Assembly (NCBI RefSeq): GCF_012911865.1
Contig: NZ_JAAXYH010000003.1
Location: forward strand, 124,001-188,000
Direction: 5' to 3'
Length of the DNA stretch: 64,000 nucleotides
DNA from: Shewanella salipaludis
GTDB lineage: Bacteria; Pseudomonadota; Gammaproteobacteria; Enterobacterales; Shewanellaceae
Shown here piece by piece: positions 53,967-63,593 of this stretch. The notes beneath the pieces were generated by a model, which saw only the letters and a list, made by a program, of their open reading frames with translations, was not told the DNA's origin and made no database searches. The position numbers were made by a program, and so were the translations under genes. Within the stretch, counting starts at the first letter, position 1. Each line of letters opens with the position of its first letter.

Positions 53967-54440
53967 GTGCGAATACTCTGCTTCATCCTCAGCCTCTTGT
54001 GTTTGCCCGTGTCGGCAAATTCGGGTGACATGCCCGAGGAACAACGGCTGGCGATGCGTTATCTGCAGGCGCTGACCGAGCATGATTACCCTGCCTTGAA
54101 ACGCTTCTACAACCGCGACAGTGTCTTTTATGACAGGACCGCCGACCGCAAATACAAGGGACAGCGCCACATCATAGCTTTCCTCGAGCGAGCCCATGAA
54201 GGGGTGCTCGAATATGAATTCAATATCGAGCATATGTTCAACTCCGGCTCCCTGGTGGTGATGATAGGCAACTATCATTTCAAGGGGCCGGGCGAACAAT
54301 TCGGCAAACCAGGCAAGATCATCGACATCGCCATTCCCGGGGTGACCAGCCTCAAGCTGGACATGCAGCATAGGCGAGTGATGGAACACTTGGATCTGAT
54401 GGACTATCAGACCATGTCGGATCAATTGGCCGGCCAATAG
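53967..54440 (+). CDS. Secreted SnoaL/NTF2-like protein of unknown function
   Basis: A 157-residue protein with a short signal peptide (MRILCFILSLLCLPVSANSG) from a GTG start. The mature part looks like an NTF2-like fold: LAMRYLQALTEHDYPALKRF, YNRDSVFYDRT, then beta strands through VVMIGNYHFKG and a C-terminal helix. Ligand or activity unknown. It ends at a terminator shared with the convergent tyrS. Confidence 0.75.
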   Translation: MRILCFILSLLCLPVSANSGDMPEEQRLAMRYLQALTEHDYPALKRFYNRDSVFYDRTADRKYKGQRHIIAFLERAHEGVLEYEFNIEHMFNSGSLVVMIGNYHFKGPGEQFGKPGKIIDIAIPGVTSLKLDMQHRRVMEHLDLMDYQTMSDQLAGQ

Positions 54441-54464
54441 GCGTTAGGCCGCAACGACGCCCAC

Positions 54465-54499
54465 AAAAAAGGGTCTGTACTCAGTACAGACCCTTTTTT
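54465..54499. terminator. Bidirectional terminator before tyrS
   Basis: AAAAAAGGGTCTGTAC (54465-54480) pairs perfectly over 16 bp with 54484-54499, giving T runs in both directions. Confidence 0.93.
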
Positions 54500-54524
54500 A
54501 ATCGGCTCGAAAACACGCTATGAG

Positions 54525-55721
54525 TCAGCTCACACTGACCTTGGCGAACTTGCGCTTGCCGACCTGGAACACAGCTTGGGTACCCGCGGGCAGCAACAGC
54601 CGGCTGTCATCCAGCTTGTCGCCGTCCATCTTGACCGCACCTTGCTTGATCATCCGCATCGCATCCGAGGTCGAGGCGACCAAACCTGCGTCTTTGAGCA
54701 GGTTGGCGATCGGCAGGCCCTCAGGGGCAATCAAGGCCACTTCGGGGATGTCATCCGGGATGGCACCCTTCTGGAATCTGTCGATAAAGGCCTGGTGGGC
54801 CGCTTCGGCAGAGGCTGCATCGTGGAAGCGGGTGATGATTTCCTTCGCCAGGAGTATCTTGGTATCCCGCGGGTTGGCGCCCTGGGCAATATCCTGCCTG
54901 AACTGTTCGATTTCGGCCAAGGGACGGAATGACAGCAGCTCAAAGTAACGCCACATCAGCTCATCCGAGATAGACATTATCTTGCCGAACATCTCGTTGG
55001 CCGGCTCGCTCACGCCTATATAGTTGTTGGCCGACTTGGACATCTTCTTGACGCCGTCCAGGCCTTCGAGCAGTGGCATCATGATCACCGCCTGGGGCTT
55101 CTGGCCTTCGGCCTTCTGCAACTCACGCCCCATCAGCAGGTTGAACTTCTGATCCGTGCCGCCCAGCTCGACGTCGGCCTCGAGGGCAACAGAATCATAG
55201 CCCTGCAGCAGAGGATACATAAATTCGTGAATGGCGATCGACTGGCCGGAAGCATAACGCTTCTTGAAATCGTCCCTTTCCATCATACGGGCAACCGTCT
55301 GCTTCGACGCCAGGCGTATCATGCCGGCGGCGCCGAGCGGCTCCAGCCAGCTGGAATTGAATTCGATGCGGGTCTTGGCCGGGTCCAGGATCTTATACAC
55401 CTGTTCCTTGTAGGTCTCGGCATTGGCCAGCACTTGCTCACGGGTCAGTGGCGGGCGCGTGCTGTTCTTGCCGCTCGGATCACCCACCATGCCGGTGAAA
55501 TCACCTATGAGAAAGATGACCTCATGGCCCAGCTCCTGGAACGCTCTGAGTTTATTCAGAATAACCGTGTGTCCCAGGTGAATATCCGGCGCCGTGGGAT
55601 CGGCACCCAACTTGATCCTTAAGGGGCGGCCTTCCTTGAGTTTTTCCAACAGATCCGCTTCGAGCAAGATCTCGTCGGTACCACGTTTAATTTCTGCTAA
55701 TACTTGGTCTAAATCAGCCAT
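54525..55721 (-). CDS. tyrS: Tyrosyl-tRNA synthetase (TyrZ-like type)
   Basis: Charges tRNA-Tyr. The 398 residues show the class I motifs as HLGH ([12 protein letters not shown]) and KMSKS ([15 protein letters not shown]), and a C-terminal S4 RNA-binding domain ([17 protein letters not shown]). It is of the second TyrRS type rather than the E. coli K-12 TyrS kind (GXXD-HIGH arrangement differs). It is divergent from the M23 peptidase gene and convergent with the NTF2-like gene. Confidence 0.96.
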   Translation of the reverse strand: MADLDQVLAEIKRGTDEILLEADLLEKLKEGRPLRIKLGADPTAPDIHLGHTVILNKLRAFQELGHEVIFLIGDFTGMVGDPSGKNSTRPPLTREQVLANAETYKEQVYKILDPAKTRIEFNSSWLEPLGAAGMIRLASKQTVARMMERDDFKKRYASGQSIAIHEFMYPLLQGYDSVALEADVELGGTDQKFNLLMGRELQKAEGQKPQAVIMMPLLEGLDGVKKMSKSANNYIGVSEPANEMFGKIMSISDELMWRYFELLSFRPLAEIEQFRQDIAQGANPRDTKILLAKEIITRFHDAASAEAAHQAFIDRFQKGAIPDDIPEVALIAPEGLPIANLLKDAGLVASTSDAMRMIKQGAVKMDGDKLDDSRLLLPAGTQAVFQVGKRKFAKVSVS

Positions 55722-55846
55722 CTGGGCAGCGACTCCTGGGCCTTACGCATAAAATAATGGCGCTTATGTTACTTGTTAGCCAGTCTAAATGAAAGTGTGT
55801 ACACTAAGGGGATAATAAAGAGCTCAGGAAATTGGTACAGTCGTCG

Positions 55847-57304
55847 ATGGGAAAGGTCATTAGGGTATTCAAATTACTGCCGAAAAAGCATCAAATACTG
55901 CTCAGCATCCTCATGGTTATCCTGACCGTCACAGTATTGCTGCCCGCCGAAGATGCCGAAGCGTCCAGACAAACCCGGGACCAGACTATCGAGATCAATA
56001 CCCGTTATCCAGTGCCCTTGGCATTTCGCACTCCGACACCGCCTTCGGCCACCGAGACCAAGGCAGCGGCAGACACCTCGGCCCAGTCCCAGCCCTTGTT
56101 ACAGTCCCAATCACAATCTCAATTACAATCACAGTCACAGCCTGAAGCAGAGTCGGCTCAGCCGCTCCCAGACACAGCAGAGGCGACCGAGCTCGCCAGA
56201 CATGCAGACGTTGAGCATTTTGAAGTCAAAGCGGGCGACACCCTGGCGGCGCTGTTCAATCGCGCCGGCCTGAGTGCCAGAGAAGTCTATGACATCACCC
56301 AGTTGCCACTGGCGAAGAAAAACCTGTTGAAAATCATGCCAGGGGAAGAAATTGTCATCGCCAAAGATGCCAAGGGTGAACTGACAGAGGTCAGTTACCG
56401 GGTCGATGCCATCACGACCTTGCTGATCAGCAAGCAAAACCAGCAATACCAGGAGCGCATGTCGGTCAAGAAGGTCGAAGTACGCACCCAGTTTGCCAGC
56501 GCCAATATCAAGAGTAACTTCTGGAATGCCGCCATAGATGCCGGCATGACCCCAAACCAGGTGATGCAGCTGGCGACTGTCTTCGGCTGGGACATAGACT
56601 TTGCCTTGGATCTCAGAAAAGGCGACAACTTTGCCCTCCTCTATGAACAGGAATATGCCGACGGTGAGTTCTTGCGCAACGGCAACATACTGGCAGCCGA
56701 ATTCATCAATCAGGGTGAGCGCTATACCGCGGTGCGCTATAGCGATGGCAATTATTATTCGGAAAGCGGCAACAGCATGCGCAAGGCCTTCCTGCGCTCA
56801 CCGGTCGACTTCAAATACGTCAGCTCCAACTTCAACCCCAAGCGCCTGCACCCGGTAACGGGCCAGGTCAGGGCCCATAGAGGCGTGGACTATGTCGCCG
56901 CCATAGGCACGCCGATCAAGGCGGCCGGCCGCGGCAAGGTCGTAGCGTCAAGCTACAATCAGTACAACGGCAACTATGTGTTCATCAAACACAATGACAC
57001 TTATACCACCAAATACCTGCACCTGAGCAAACGCCTGGTCAAACAGGGACAAACCATCAAGCAGGGGCAGATCATCGGCAAGCTGGGCAAGACAGGCCGG
57101 GTCACTGGCGCCCACTTGCACTATGAATTTATCGTCAACGGGGTGCACCGCAACCCCCGCACCATCAGCCTGCCCAAGGCCGAAGCCATAGATAAGCGCG
57201 AAAAACAGCAATTTACCGCCCTCAGCCAACAACTCATGGCTACACTTCAACATGACAAGCAAGTACAAGTTGCCATGCAATCAGCCAGCGGACCCGAATC
57301 ATGA
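55847..57304 (+). CDS. M23-family murein endopeptidase (MepM/YebA-like)
   Basis: An envelope zinc endopeptidase cutting peptidoglycan cross-links. About 485 residues: a membrane anchor ([17 protein letters not shown]), a Ser/Gln-rich linker (about residues 80-105), an OapA/LysM-like domain ([20 protein letters not shown]), and a C-terminal M23 domain with HRGVDYVAA (His344, Asp348) and the HLHYEF pair, so the zinc ligands are intact. The ATG at 55847 aligns with MepM; a TTG at 55832 is only two bases from an AGGA. It overlaps anmK by four bases. Confidence 0.9.
   Translation: MGKVIRVFKLLPKKHQILLSILMVILTVTVLLPAEDAEASRQTRDQTIEINTRYPVPLAFRTPTPPSATETKAAADTSAQSQPLLQSQSQSQLQSQSQPEAESAQPLPDTAEATELARHADVEHFEVKAGDTLAALFNRAGLSAREVYDITQLPLAKKNLLKIMPGEEIVIAKDAKGELTEVSYRVDAITTLLISKQNQQYQERMSVKKVEVRTQFASANIKSNFWNAAIDAGMTPNQVMQLATVFGWDIDFALDLRKGDNFALLYEQEYADGEFLRNGNILAAEFINQGERYTAVRYSDGNYYSESGNSMRKAFLRSPVDFKYVSSNFNPKRLHPVTGQVRAHRGVDYVAAIGTPIKAAGRGKVVASSYNQYNGNYVFIKHNDTYTTKYLHLSKRLVKQGQTIKQGQIIGKLGKTGRVTGAHLHYEFIVNGVHRNPRTISLPKAEAIDKREKQQFTALSQQLMATLQHDKQVQVAMQSASGPES
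56101..56140 (+). repeat. CAR-TCN repeat encoding a Ser-Gln linker
   Basis: Alternating Gln and Ser codons ([13 protein letters not shown]) occupy the linker between membrane anchor and LysM-like domain. Codons vary (CAA/CAG, TCA/TCC/TCT), so it is an old repeat rather than a fresh slippage product. Confidence 0.85.
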
Positions 57305-58410
57305 AAACCGCCTATTACATTGGACTCATGTCAGGCACCAGCATGGATGGTGTCGATGCCGTACTGGTGGACTTCGCCGACGGCCAGCCCAGGCTCATCG
57401 CCAGCCATAGCGAAATGATCCCGGCGCACTTGCTCAAGGGATTGCAGCGCTTATGCCAGTCCGATAGCGATGAAATCAACCGCCTGGGCAGGCTGGACCG
57501 CAGTGTGGGGCAACTCTTCGGCACGACGGTCAATCGCCTCATAGAGATGAGCGGCGTCGCCAGGGAAGACATAATAGCCATAGGCAGCCATGGACAGACT
57601 GTCAGGCATATGCCCAATCTCGAAATGGGCTTCACCCTGCAGATAGGCGATCCCAACACTATTTCAGTCGAGACAGGCATAGACGTGATCGCCGACTTTC
57701 GCCGCAAGGATATCGCCCTCGGCGGTCAGGGCGCCCCCTTGGTGCCGGCCTTCCACCAGCAGATCTTCGCCGCCGCCGGCCGGCAGCGGGTGATACTCAA
57801 CATAGGCGGCATAGCCAATGTGACTTACCTGCCCGGCGACAGCGACCAGGTGCTGGGCTTCGACACAGGCCCAGGCAATACCCTGATCGACGGCTGGATC
57901 CAACAGGTCAAGAACGAAGCCTTCGACTTCGATGGCCAATGGGCCGAGTCGGGCAAGACAGATGACGGCCTGCTGCAGCACCTCTTGTCTCATCCCTATT
58001 TCGCCCTGGATTACCCCAAGAGTACGGGACGGGAACTGTTCAACCAAGCCTGGCTGGAGCAACAGATGGCGCCCTATGCCAATCTGGACGAGGAAGACAT
58101 ACAGTCGACCCTGCTGGATTTGACTTGCCACAGCATAGCCAATGACATCAACAAGCTCTCCCCCCGGGGTGAACTCTTCGTCTGCGGCGGCGGCGCCCTC
58201 AACAAGACGCTGATGCAGAGACTGACCGCCCTGCTGCCGGGTTATCAGGTGCAAACCACCTCTGTGCTGGGCATAGACGCCAAATGGGTCGAGGCCATCG
58301 CCTTCGCCTGGCTCGCCATGCGCCATCATCTGGGGCTGCCGGCAAACTTGCCTGCGGTCACGGGCGCCTCGCGTCCGGCCGTACTCGGCGGTCGCTTCAG
58401 CGCCAAGTAG
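57301..58410 (+). CDS. anmK: Anhydro-N-acetylmuramic acid kinase
   Basis: Phosphorylates and opens 1,6-anhydro-MurNAc released during cell-wall turnover. The 369 residues begin with [20 protein letters not shown], contain [24 protein letters not shown] and [15 protein letters not shown], all AnmK features. The start overlaps the stop of the upstream murein endopeptidase gene (ATGA), linking cell-wall cutting with recycling. Confidence 0.97.
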   Translation: MKTAYYIGLMSGTSMDGVDAVLVDFADGQPRLIASHSEMIPAHLLKGLQRLCQSDSDEINRLGRLDRSVGQLFGTTVNRLIEMSGVAREDIIAIGSHGQTVRHMPNLEMGFTLQIGDPNTISVETGIDVIADFRRKDIALGGQGAPLVPAFHQQIFAAAGRQRVILNIGGIANVTYLPGDSDQVLGFDTGPGNTLIDGWIQQVKNEAFDFDGQWAESGKTDDGLLQHLLSHPYFALDYPKSTGRELFNQAWLEQQMAPYANLDEEDIQSTLLDLTCHSIANDINKLSPRGELFVCGGGALNKTLMQRLTALLPGYQVQTTSVLGIDAKWVEAIAFAWLAMRHHLGLPANLPAVTGASRPAVLGGRFSAK

Positions 58411-58623
58411 CGGCCATTGACTGAGTCCGGACCAGGCACCTGGCGCCACCAACAGTGACAAATGCGGACTTAGTCGGCTCTTCTCTTTTTCAATTCCACC
58501 GCAGATGATACCATGCCCCATCTGGCTTTTTTGCTGCGTCGCCCCCGGGCCACCCATCAAGCTCGCCGCAGCAGTTACCACCTATTTATCACAGACAATC
58601 CAAGCACGAGAGATACCTATACC

Positions 58624-59004
58624 ATGAGCGACACTGCAAAAAAACTGGCCGAGATCACCGCCATGACTCCGGAAGCACGTTACGATTATATGGTCGAGCA
58701 AATCAAGGCAGATAAGACCCTCTGGACACTGCAAGATCAAGACGGCTGCGTCATGCTGACCACGGAAGAAGAAGACTGCATTCCCATGTGGCCAAACGAA
58801 GAGAGTGCCGCACTCTGGGCGGTCGACGAATGGAAAGACTGCCAGCCTCTGGCGATCCCACTCAATGAATGGCAGGAAAGATGGGTTTCCGGCATGGAAG
58901 ACGATGATCTGTTCGTCGCCGTATTCCCGGTGCAGGACGATCTCGGTGTGGTGATCCCGCCTTATGAGCTGGACCAAAGACTCACTCCCAAGACACGTCA
59001 CTGA
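58624..59004 (+). CDS. DUF2750 family protein
   Basis: A 126-residue acidic cytoplasmic protein. The DUF2750 pattern is seen in RYDYMVEQIKADKTLWTLQD, MLTTEEEDCIPMWPNEESA and LNEWQERWVSGMEDDDLFVA. Function unknown. The ATG at 58624 has GAGAGA upstream; a longer frame to 58513 lacks a site and crosses the likely promoter region. The next gene starts 26 bases after its stop. Confidence 0.83.
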   Translation: MSDTAKKLAEITAMTPEARYDYMVEQIKADKTLWTLQDQDGCVMLTTEEEDCIPMWPNEESAALWAVDEWKDCQPLAIPLNEWQERWVSGMEDDDLFVAVFPVQDDLGVVIPPYELDQRLTPKTRH

Positions 59005-59030
59005 GCCGGGTCGTGAAGGAGGAAACAGCC

Positions 59031-59543
59031 TTGAGCGAGAAAGCAGCCTTGAGCGAAAAAGCAGCCCTGAGCCAAGAAACAGACTTGAGCGAGGAACGAG
59101 CCCAGGAAGAAGCCGCTGTCGCGAGCGAGTCGAGCCCCAAGCCCAAGGCGAAACTCCCCAAGCGCTTAGCCGCGCTGATGCTGCTCTATGTGGCGGCCTC
59201 CGTCAGCGGCCTGCTGGCCAAGCAAGGAGTACTCTTCTGCGTGCTGACGCTGTTCATGGTAGTGGCTGTACTGGGGCGACAGAAGACGGCCTTGATTCTG
59301 CTCAGGGGCTACACCTTGGTGCAGTTGTTCCTGCTGAGTCTGCTGCCGCTGGTCCTGTATGACCCGGACAACCTGGTGGCCGGCCCAACCACGGTCCACC
59401 TGGGCGAGTGGCAAGCCAAGCTGCCCGACTATCTGATCTTCATCGCACTGCTGCTGTTGGCCCTGCTGCAAGTCTGGATAGCCTTCAACGCCAAGGTGAA
59501 GGCCTGGTTCAAGCCCAGGATCAATCTCAACATCATGGGCTGA
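59031..59543 (+). CDS. Membrane protein of unknown function with Ala/Glu-rich N-terminal tail
   Basis: About 170 residues. The first 40 are hydrophilic with repeated LSEKAALSEKAALSQETDLS, then four hydrophobic helices (residues about 48-66, 69-82, 86-108 and 132-152). I do not recognise the family. The likely start is the TTG at 59031, eight bases after GGAGG; the GTG at 59013 has no site. It follows the DUF2750 gene and ends at a strong terminator. Confidence 0.7.
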   Translation: MSEKAALSEKAALSQETDLSEERAQEEAAVASESSPKPKAKLPKRLAALMLLYVAASVSGLLAKQGVLFCVLTLFMVVAVLGRQKTALILLRGYTLVQLFLLSLLPLVLYDPDNLVAGPTTVHLGEWQAKLPDYLIFIALLLLALLQVWIAFNAKVKAWFKPRINLNIMG

Positions 59544-59554
59544 GCGGCTCAATG

Positions 59555-59585
59555 AGCCCGCAGACTTCCCTCTGCGGGCTTTTTT
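59555..59585 (+). terminator. Terminator after the unknown membrane protein gene
   Basis: The perfect stem AGCCCGCAGA / TCTGCGGGCT (59555-59564 with 59571-59580) is followed by TTTTT. Confidence 0.93.
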
Positions 59586-59843
59586 ACAAGAGCACAGACG
59601 AAACCCAAGCTCACAGCCCATGTCAGCCCCTAGCCAGCCATACCTAGCCAGCCCCTATCCAGCCGCTCATGTTTAGCCGGCCAAAGGGTCTGTTCGCCGG
59701 CAATTCAGTCCCCAGCAGAACGCACATACAGGCCACAAGTTCCCGGCTTCTTTCATCCCTGCTTCTTTCATTCCGGCATCTGGCAGCCGAGGCCGCTATT
59801 TAGTAAACTGCCAGGCATCATAGGTCACTTAAGATGAAGATAA
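59586..59843. other. ettA upstream region with short direct repeats
   Basis: About 260 bases without a gene. It contains two copies of CCTAGCCAGCC (59629-59639 and 59643-59653) and two of GCTTCTTTCAT (59746-59756 and 59761-59771). The ettA promoter should lie here; I see no clear -35/-10 pair. Confidence 0.6.
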
Positions 59844-61511
59844 ATGGCTCAGTTTGTATACAGCATGCTGCGGGTGGGCAAGATAGTCCCGCCCAAGAAG
59901 CAGATCCTTAAAGATATCTCCCTCAGCTTTTTCCCCGGCGCCAAGATAGGTGTGCTGGGCCTCAACGGCTCGGGTAAGTCGACCCTGCTGCGCATCATGG
60001 CCGGCATAGACACGGAAATCGAAGGCGAAGCCCGCCCCATGCCTGGACTGAAGATAGGCTATCTGCCCCAGGAGCCCAGGCTCAATCCCAACCAGACGGT
60101 GCGCGAAGCCATAGAAGAGGCGGTGTTCGAGGCCAAGAATGCCCTGACCCGCCTGGACGAGGTCTACGCCGCCTATGCCGAGCCGGATGCGGATTTCGAC
60201 GCCTTGGCCAAGGAGCAGGGTGAGCTGGAAGCCATCATCCAGTCTCAGGATGCCCACAACCTGGATCACATACTCGAGCGCGCCGCCAACGCCCTGCGCC
60301 TGCCGGACTGGGACGAGAAGATCGAAGTCCTGTCCGGTGGTGAACGCCGCCGGGTCGCTATCTGTCGCCTGCTGCTGGAAAAACCCGAGATGCTGCTGCT
60401 CGACGAGCCGACCAACCACTTGGACGCCGAATCCGTCGCCTGGCTGGAGCACTTCCTGCAGGAATACGCCGGCACTGTGGTGGCCATCACCCACGATCGC
60501 TACTTCCTCGACAACGCCGCCGGCTGGATCCTGGAACTGGACCGTGGCGAAGGCATTCCCTGGGAAGGCAACTACTCTTCCTGGCTGGAGCAGAAAGACG
60601 CCCGTCTGCAGCAGGAATCCGCCACAGAGAGCGCCCGCCAGAAGACCATAGCCAAGGAATTGGAGTGGGTGCGTCAGGGAGCCAAGGGACGTCAGTCCAA
60701 GGGCAAGGCCCGCCTGGCCCGCTTCGAGGAGCTGAACACCAATGACTATCAGAAGCGCAACGAGACCAACGAGCTCTTCATTCCGCCAGGCCCACGCCTC
60801 GGTGACAAGGTCATTGAAATCAACAATCTGACTAAGTCATACGGCGATCGCGTGTTGATCGACAACCTGTCGTTTACCGTGCCCAAGGGTGCGATAGTCG
60901 GCATCATAGGCGCCAACGGTGCCGGTAAGTCGACCCTGTTCCGCATGTTGTCCGGCGCCGAACAGCCCGACAGCGGCACCATAGACATAGGGGATACGGT
61001 GCAGCTGGCGTCGGTGGAGCAGTTCCGCGATTCCATGAACGACAAGAATACCGTCTGGCAGGAGATCTCCGGCGGCCTGGACATCATGCGCATCAACAAC
61101 ACGGAAATCCCCAGCCGCGCCTATGTCGGTCGCTTCAACTTCCGCGGCGGCGATCAGCAGAAGATCATAGGCACACTGTCGGGCGGTGAGCGCAACCGGG
61201 TGCACCTGGCCAAGCTGCTGCAGGCCGGCGGCAACGTGTTGCTGCTCGACGAACCGACCAACGATCTGGACGTCGAAACCCTGCGCGCGCTGGAAGAAGC
61301 CCTGTTGGAATTCCCCGGCTGCGCCATGGTGATCTCGCACGACCGTTGGTTCCTCGACCGCATCGCGACCCATATCCTGGACTACCGCGACGAAGGCCAG
61401 GTCAACTTTTACGAGGGCAACTACACAGAGTACACAGCCTGGTTGAAGAACACCTATGGCGCCGATGTAGTCGAGCCCCATAAGCTGAAGTACAAGCGCA
61501 TGAGCAAGTAA
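59844..61511 (+). CDS. ettA: Energy-dependent translational throttle protein EttA (ABC-F)
   Basis: An ABC-F ATPase that binds the ribosomal E site and gates entry into elongation according to ATP/ADP. The 555 residues start MAQFVYSMLRVGKIVPPKKQ, typical of EttA, and hold two ABC cassettes: GLNGSGKST, LSGGERRRVAI and LLDEPTNHLD in the first, and GANGAGKST, LSGGERNRVHL and LLDEPTNDLD in the second, joined by the linker region EWVRQGAKGRQSKGKARLAR. It is monocistronic with its own terminator. Confidence 0.97.
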   Translation: MAQFVYSMLRVGKIVPPKKQILKDISLSFFPGAKIGVLGLNGSGKSTLLRIMAGIDTEIEGEARPMPGLKIGYLPQEPRLNPNQTVREAIEEAVFEAKNALTRLDEVYAAYAEPDADFDALAKEQGELEAIIQSQDAHNLDHILERAANALRLPDWDEKIEVLSGGERRRVAICRLLLEKPEMLLLDEPTNHLDAESVAWLEHFLQEYAGTVVAITHDRYFLDNAAGWILELDRGEGIPWEGNYSSWLEQKDARLQQESATESARQKTIAKELEWVRQGAKGRQSKGKARLARFEELNTNDYQKRNETNELFIPPGPRLGDKVIEINNLTKSYGDRVLIDNLSFTVPKGAIVGIIGANGAGKSTLFRMLSGAEQPDSGTIDIGDTVQLASVEQFRDSMNDKNTVWQEISGGLDIMRINNTEIPSRAYVGRFNFRGGDQQKIIGTLSGGERNRVHLAKLLQAGGNVLLLDEPTNDLDVETLRALEEALLEFPGCAMVISHDRWFLDRIATHILDYRDEGQVNFYEGNYTEYTAWLKNTYGADVVEPHKLKYKRMSK

Positions 61512-61527
61512 GGCGGCGAAGACAAGA

Positions 61528-61555
61528 ACGGAGACCCTGGGTCTCCGTTTTTTTT
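61528..61555 (+). terminator. ettA terminator
   Basis: The stem ACGGAGACC / GGTCTCCGT (61528-61536 with 61540-61548) is followed by a run of eight T. Confidence 0.93.
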
Positions 61556-61574
61556 CCTGCTGTGCACTCAAGCT

Positions 61575-62456
61575 TCACTGGGCGGCGAAATGTGCCACCA
61601 GGCTGTCCAGCATCAGCCTGAGCGCCGGCGGCAAGTGTTTGCGGGATTGATAGACACCATAGATACCCAAGGACTGGGGTCGATAATCGGGCAACAGCAG
61701 CTGCAATTGCCCCGAGTCCAGATAGGGCTGCGCCGCCAGCACAGGCTGCATGGCAACCCCCTCGCCGGCTAAGGCCGCCTCCAACACCACCATGGAATCG
61801 TTGGCGCTGAAATTCCCCCGCACCGGCACCTTGAAACTCCGCCCTTCGCGCTCGAATTGCCACAGTGCATCACCAAAATAGGAATAACTCAGGCAGTTAT
61901 GCAAGGTTAAATCTTCCGGCGAGTTCAGACCGGGTCGCGATGCCAAATAGGCAGGCGCGGCGCAGATGACAGAATCACAGCGCCCCAAGCGTCTGGCGAT
62001 CAGACCGGGATCCAGTTCATTGGTGATGCGAATGGTGAGATCTATGCGCTCGGCGATCAGATCCACCGTCTGGCTGCTCACGTGCAAATTCACACTCGCC
62101 TCCGGATAGCTCGCCAGATACTGCCGCACCACGGGGGCGAGTATCTGATGCGCGACAAACTGGGAGCAGCCGATGCGCAGCAACCCCCTCGGCATGGCCG
62201 TGCCATGATCCACCGCCGGCACTTCGTTGGCCAGCTCCAGCAATCTATGGCAATGGCCCAGCACTCGCTCGCCGGCCGGTGTCAGGCTCAGGCTGCGGGT
62301 CGAACGGTGCAACAAGCGTGACCCAGACCAGTCCTCCATTTCCGCTAAATAGCGGGTCACCATGGAGCGGGACATCGCCAGCGCGTTCGCCGCCGCGACC
62401 AGGCTGCCACGCTCTACTATGGTCACAAATACGTTCGCCGCCGTGAGTCTATCCAT
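61575..62456 (-). CDS. LysR-family transcriptional regulator
   Basis: A 293-residue protein of the CrgA-like LysR branch. The winged helix reads TIVERGSLVAAANALAMSRS and MVTRYLAEMEDWSGSRLLHR, followed by SLTPAGERVL. The effector domain includes RIGCSQFVAHQILAPVVRQY and DLTIRITNELDPGLIARRLG. The ligand is unknown. It is divergent from the metallo-beta-lactamase-fold gene, whose promoter region it shares (about 130 bases), so that gene and the following DsbA-fold gene are its probable targets. Confidence 0.92.
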   Translation of the reverse strand: MDRLTAANVFVTIVERGSLVAAANALAMSRSMVTRYLAEMEDWSGSRLLHRSTRSLSLTPAGERVLGHCHRLLELANEVPAVDHGTAMPRGLLRIGCSQFVAHQILAPVVRQYLASYPEASVNLHVSSQTVDLIAERIDLTIRITNELDPGLIARRLGRCDSVICAAPAYLASRPGLNSPEDLTLHNCLSYSYFGDALWQFEREGRSFKVPVRGNFSANDSMVVLEAALAGEGVAMQPVLAAQPYLDSGQLQLLLPDYRPQSLGIYGVYQSRKHLPPALRLMLDSLVAHFAAQ

Positions 62457-62587
62457 TATTCGCTCGATTCATGCAACAAAGATGGGCAAATACTAGCGTT
62501 TATCCGATGATTTTTGCAACCTATACTGGGCTCACTCCTGCAGCAGCGACTGTCGGCAGACTATTATTCGAGACGAGAAGCGAGCCC

Positions 62588-63523
62588 ATGATGCACATAT
62601 TACCCCTTAGCCTTTCCAACCCTCTTTCTACCCGCCTTTCTGCCACAGTATTGAGCTCGGCCTTACTGCTGACGGTTTTGAGTCCCGGGGTCGATGCCGC
62701 CCCGCTGCAAGTGACGCATTTCAACCCCGGCGCCGACAGCATCTTTCCCGTGACGTCCAGTTTCATCAGCGGCGAGCACGAACTGGTCCTGGTCGATGCC
62801 CAGTTCCAAACTAATGATGCCCAGACCTTGGTGGATACCATCAAGGCCAGTGGCAAACGCCTGACCAAGGTGTTCATCAGTCACGGCGATCCGGATTTTT
62901 ACTTCGGTCTGGCCCTAATCAGGGCCAACTTCCCCAAAGCGGAAATCCTCGCCACCCCAAGCACCCGTGCCCATATCCAGTCCTCCATGGCGAGTAAACT
63001 GGCCTACTGGGGACCGATACTGAAAGACAATGCCCCCAAGGAGCTAGTCCTGCCCGAGGCGATCACCGGCGATAGCTTCAGTGTCGATGGTGAAACCGTC
63101 AGAATAATTGGCTACCGGAGCCAAGATCCCGAGCATAGCTTCCTCTGGGTACCTTCGGCCAAGACCATCACAGGCGGGGTCGAAGTGTTCGACGGTATGC
63201 ATATGTGGATGGCGGACACCCAGACAAAGGCATCACGCCAGAACTGGTTGCAGCATCTCGATACCATGTTGGCCTTGCAGCCAGAGGCGGTGATCCCCGG
63301 CCATTACCTGGTGAACCCTGAGCAGGGCAAAGCCTCCCTGGATAAGCGTGCCATAACCGCCACCCGCGACTATGTACAGACATTCGAACAAGCGGCGAGC
63401 CAGGCAGACAACGCGGCTCAACTGATACATAAGATGCAGCAGAGCTACCCAGAATACCGCGGCGCCGGCCTGCTCGACATCAGTGCCAAGGTGATCATGG
63501 GCGAGATGGCCTGGCCACAATAA
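62588..63523 (+). CDS. Exported metallo-beta-lactamase-fold protein with incomplete metal motif
   Basis: About 311 residues with a signal peptide (hydrophobic STRLSATVLSSALLLTVLSP, cleavage expected near DAAP). The metallo-beta-lactamase fold is suggested by ELVLVDAQFQ, KVFISHGDPDFYFGLALI and VIPGHYLVNP. The usual HxHxDH reads HGDPDF here, lacking two His ligands, so activity may differ from typical hydrolases or need one metal. The start at 62588 heads the signal peptide and follows GAGAAGCGAG. It is followed by a DsbA-fold gene 70 bases later. Confidence 0.82.
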   Translation: MMHILPLSLSNPLSTRLSATVLSSALLLTVLSPGVDAAPLQVTHFNPGADSIFPVTSSFISGEHELVLVDAQFQTNDAQTLVDTIKASGKRLTKVFISHGDPDFYFGLALIRANFPKAEILATPSTRAHIQSSMASKLAYWGPILKDNAPKELVLPEAITGDSFSVDGETVRIIGYRSQDPEHSFLWVPSAKTITGGVEVFDGMHMWMADTQTKASRQNWLQHLDTMLALQPEAVIPGHYLVNPEQGKASLDKRAITATRDYVQTFEQAASQADNAAQLIHKMQQSYPEYRGAGLLDISAKVIMGEMAWPQ

Positions 63524-63593
63524 GCCGCCGACTCGACTTTCCTGAAGACCAAGGCCGGGGCATTGCCCGGCCCGATACCCAAGAGAATACCCC

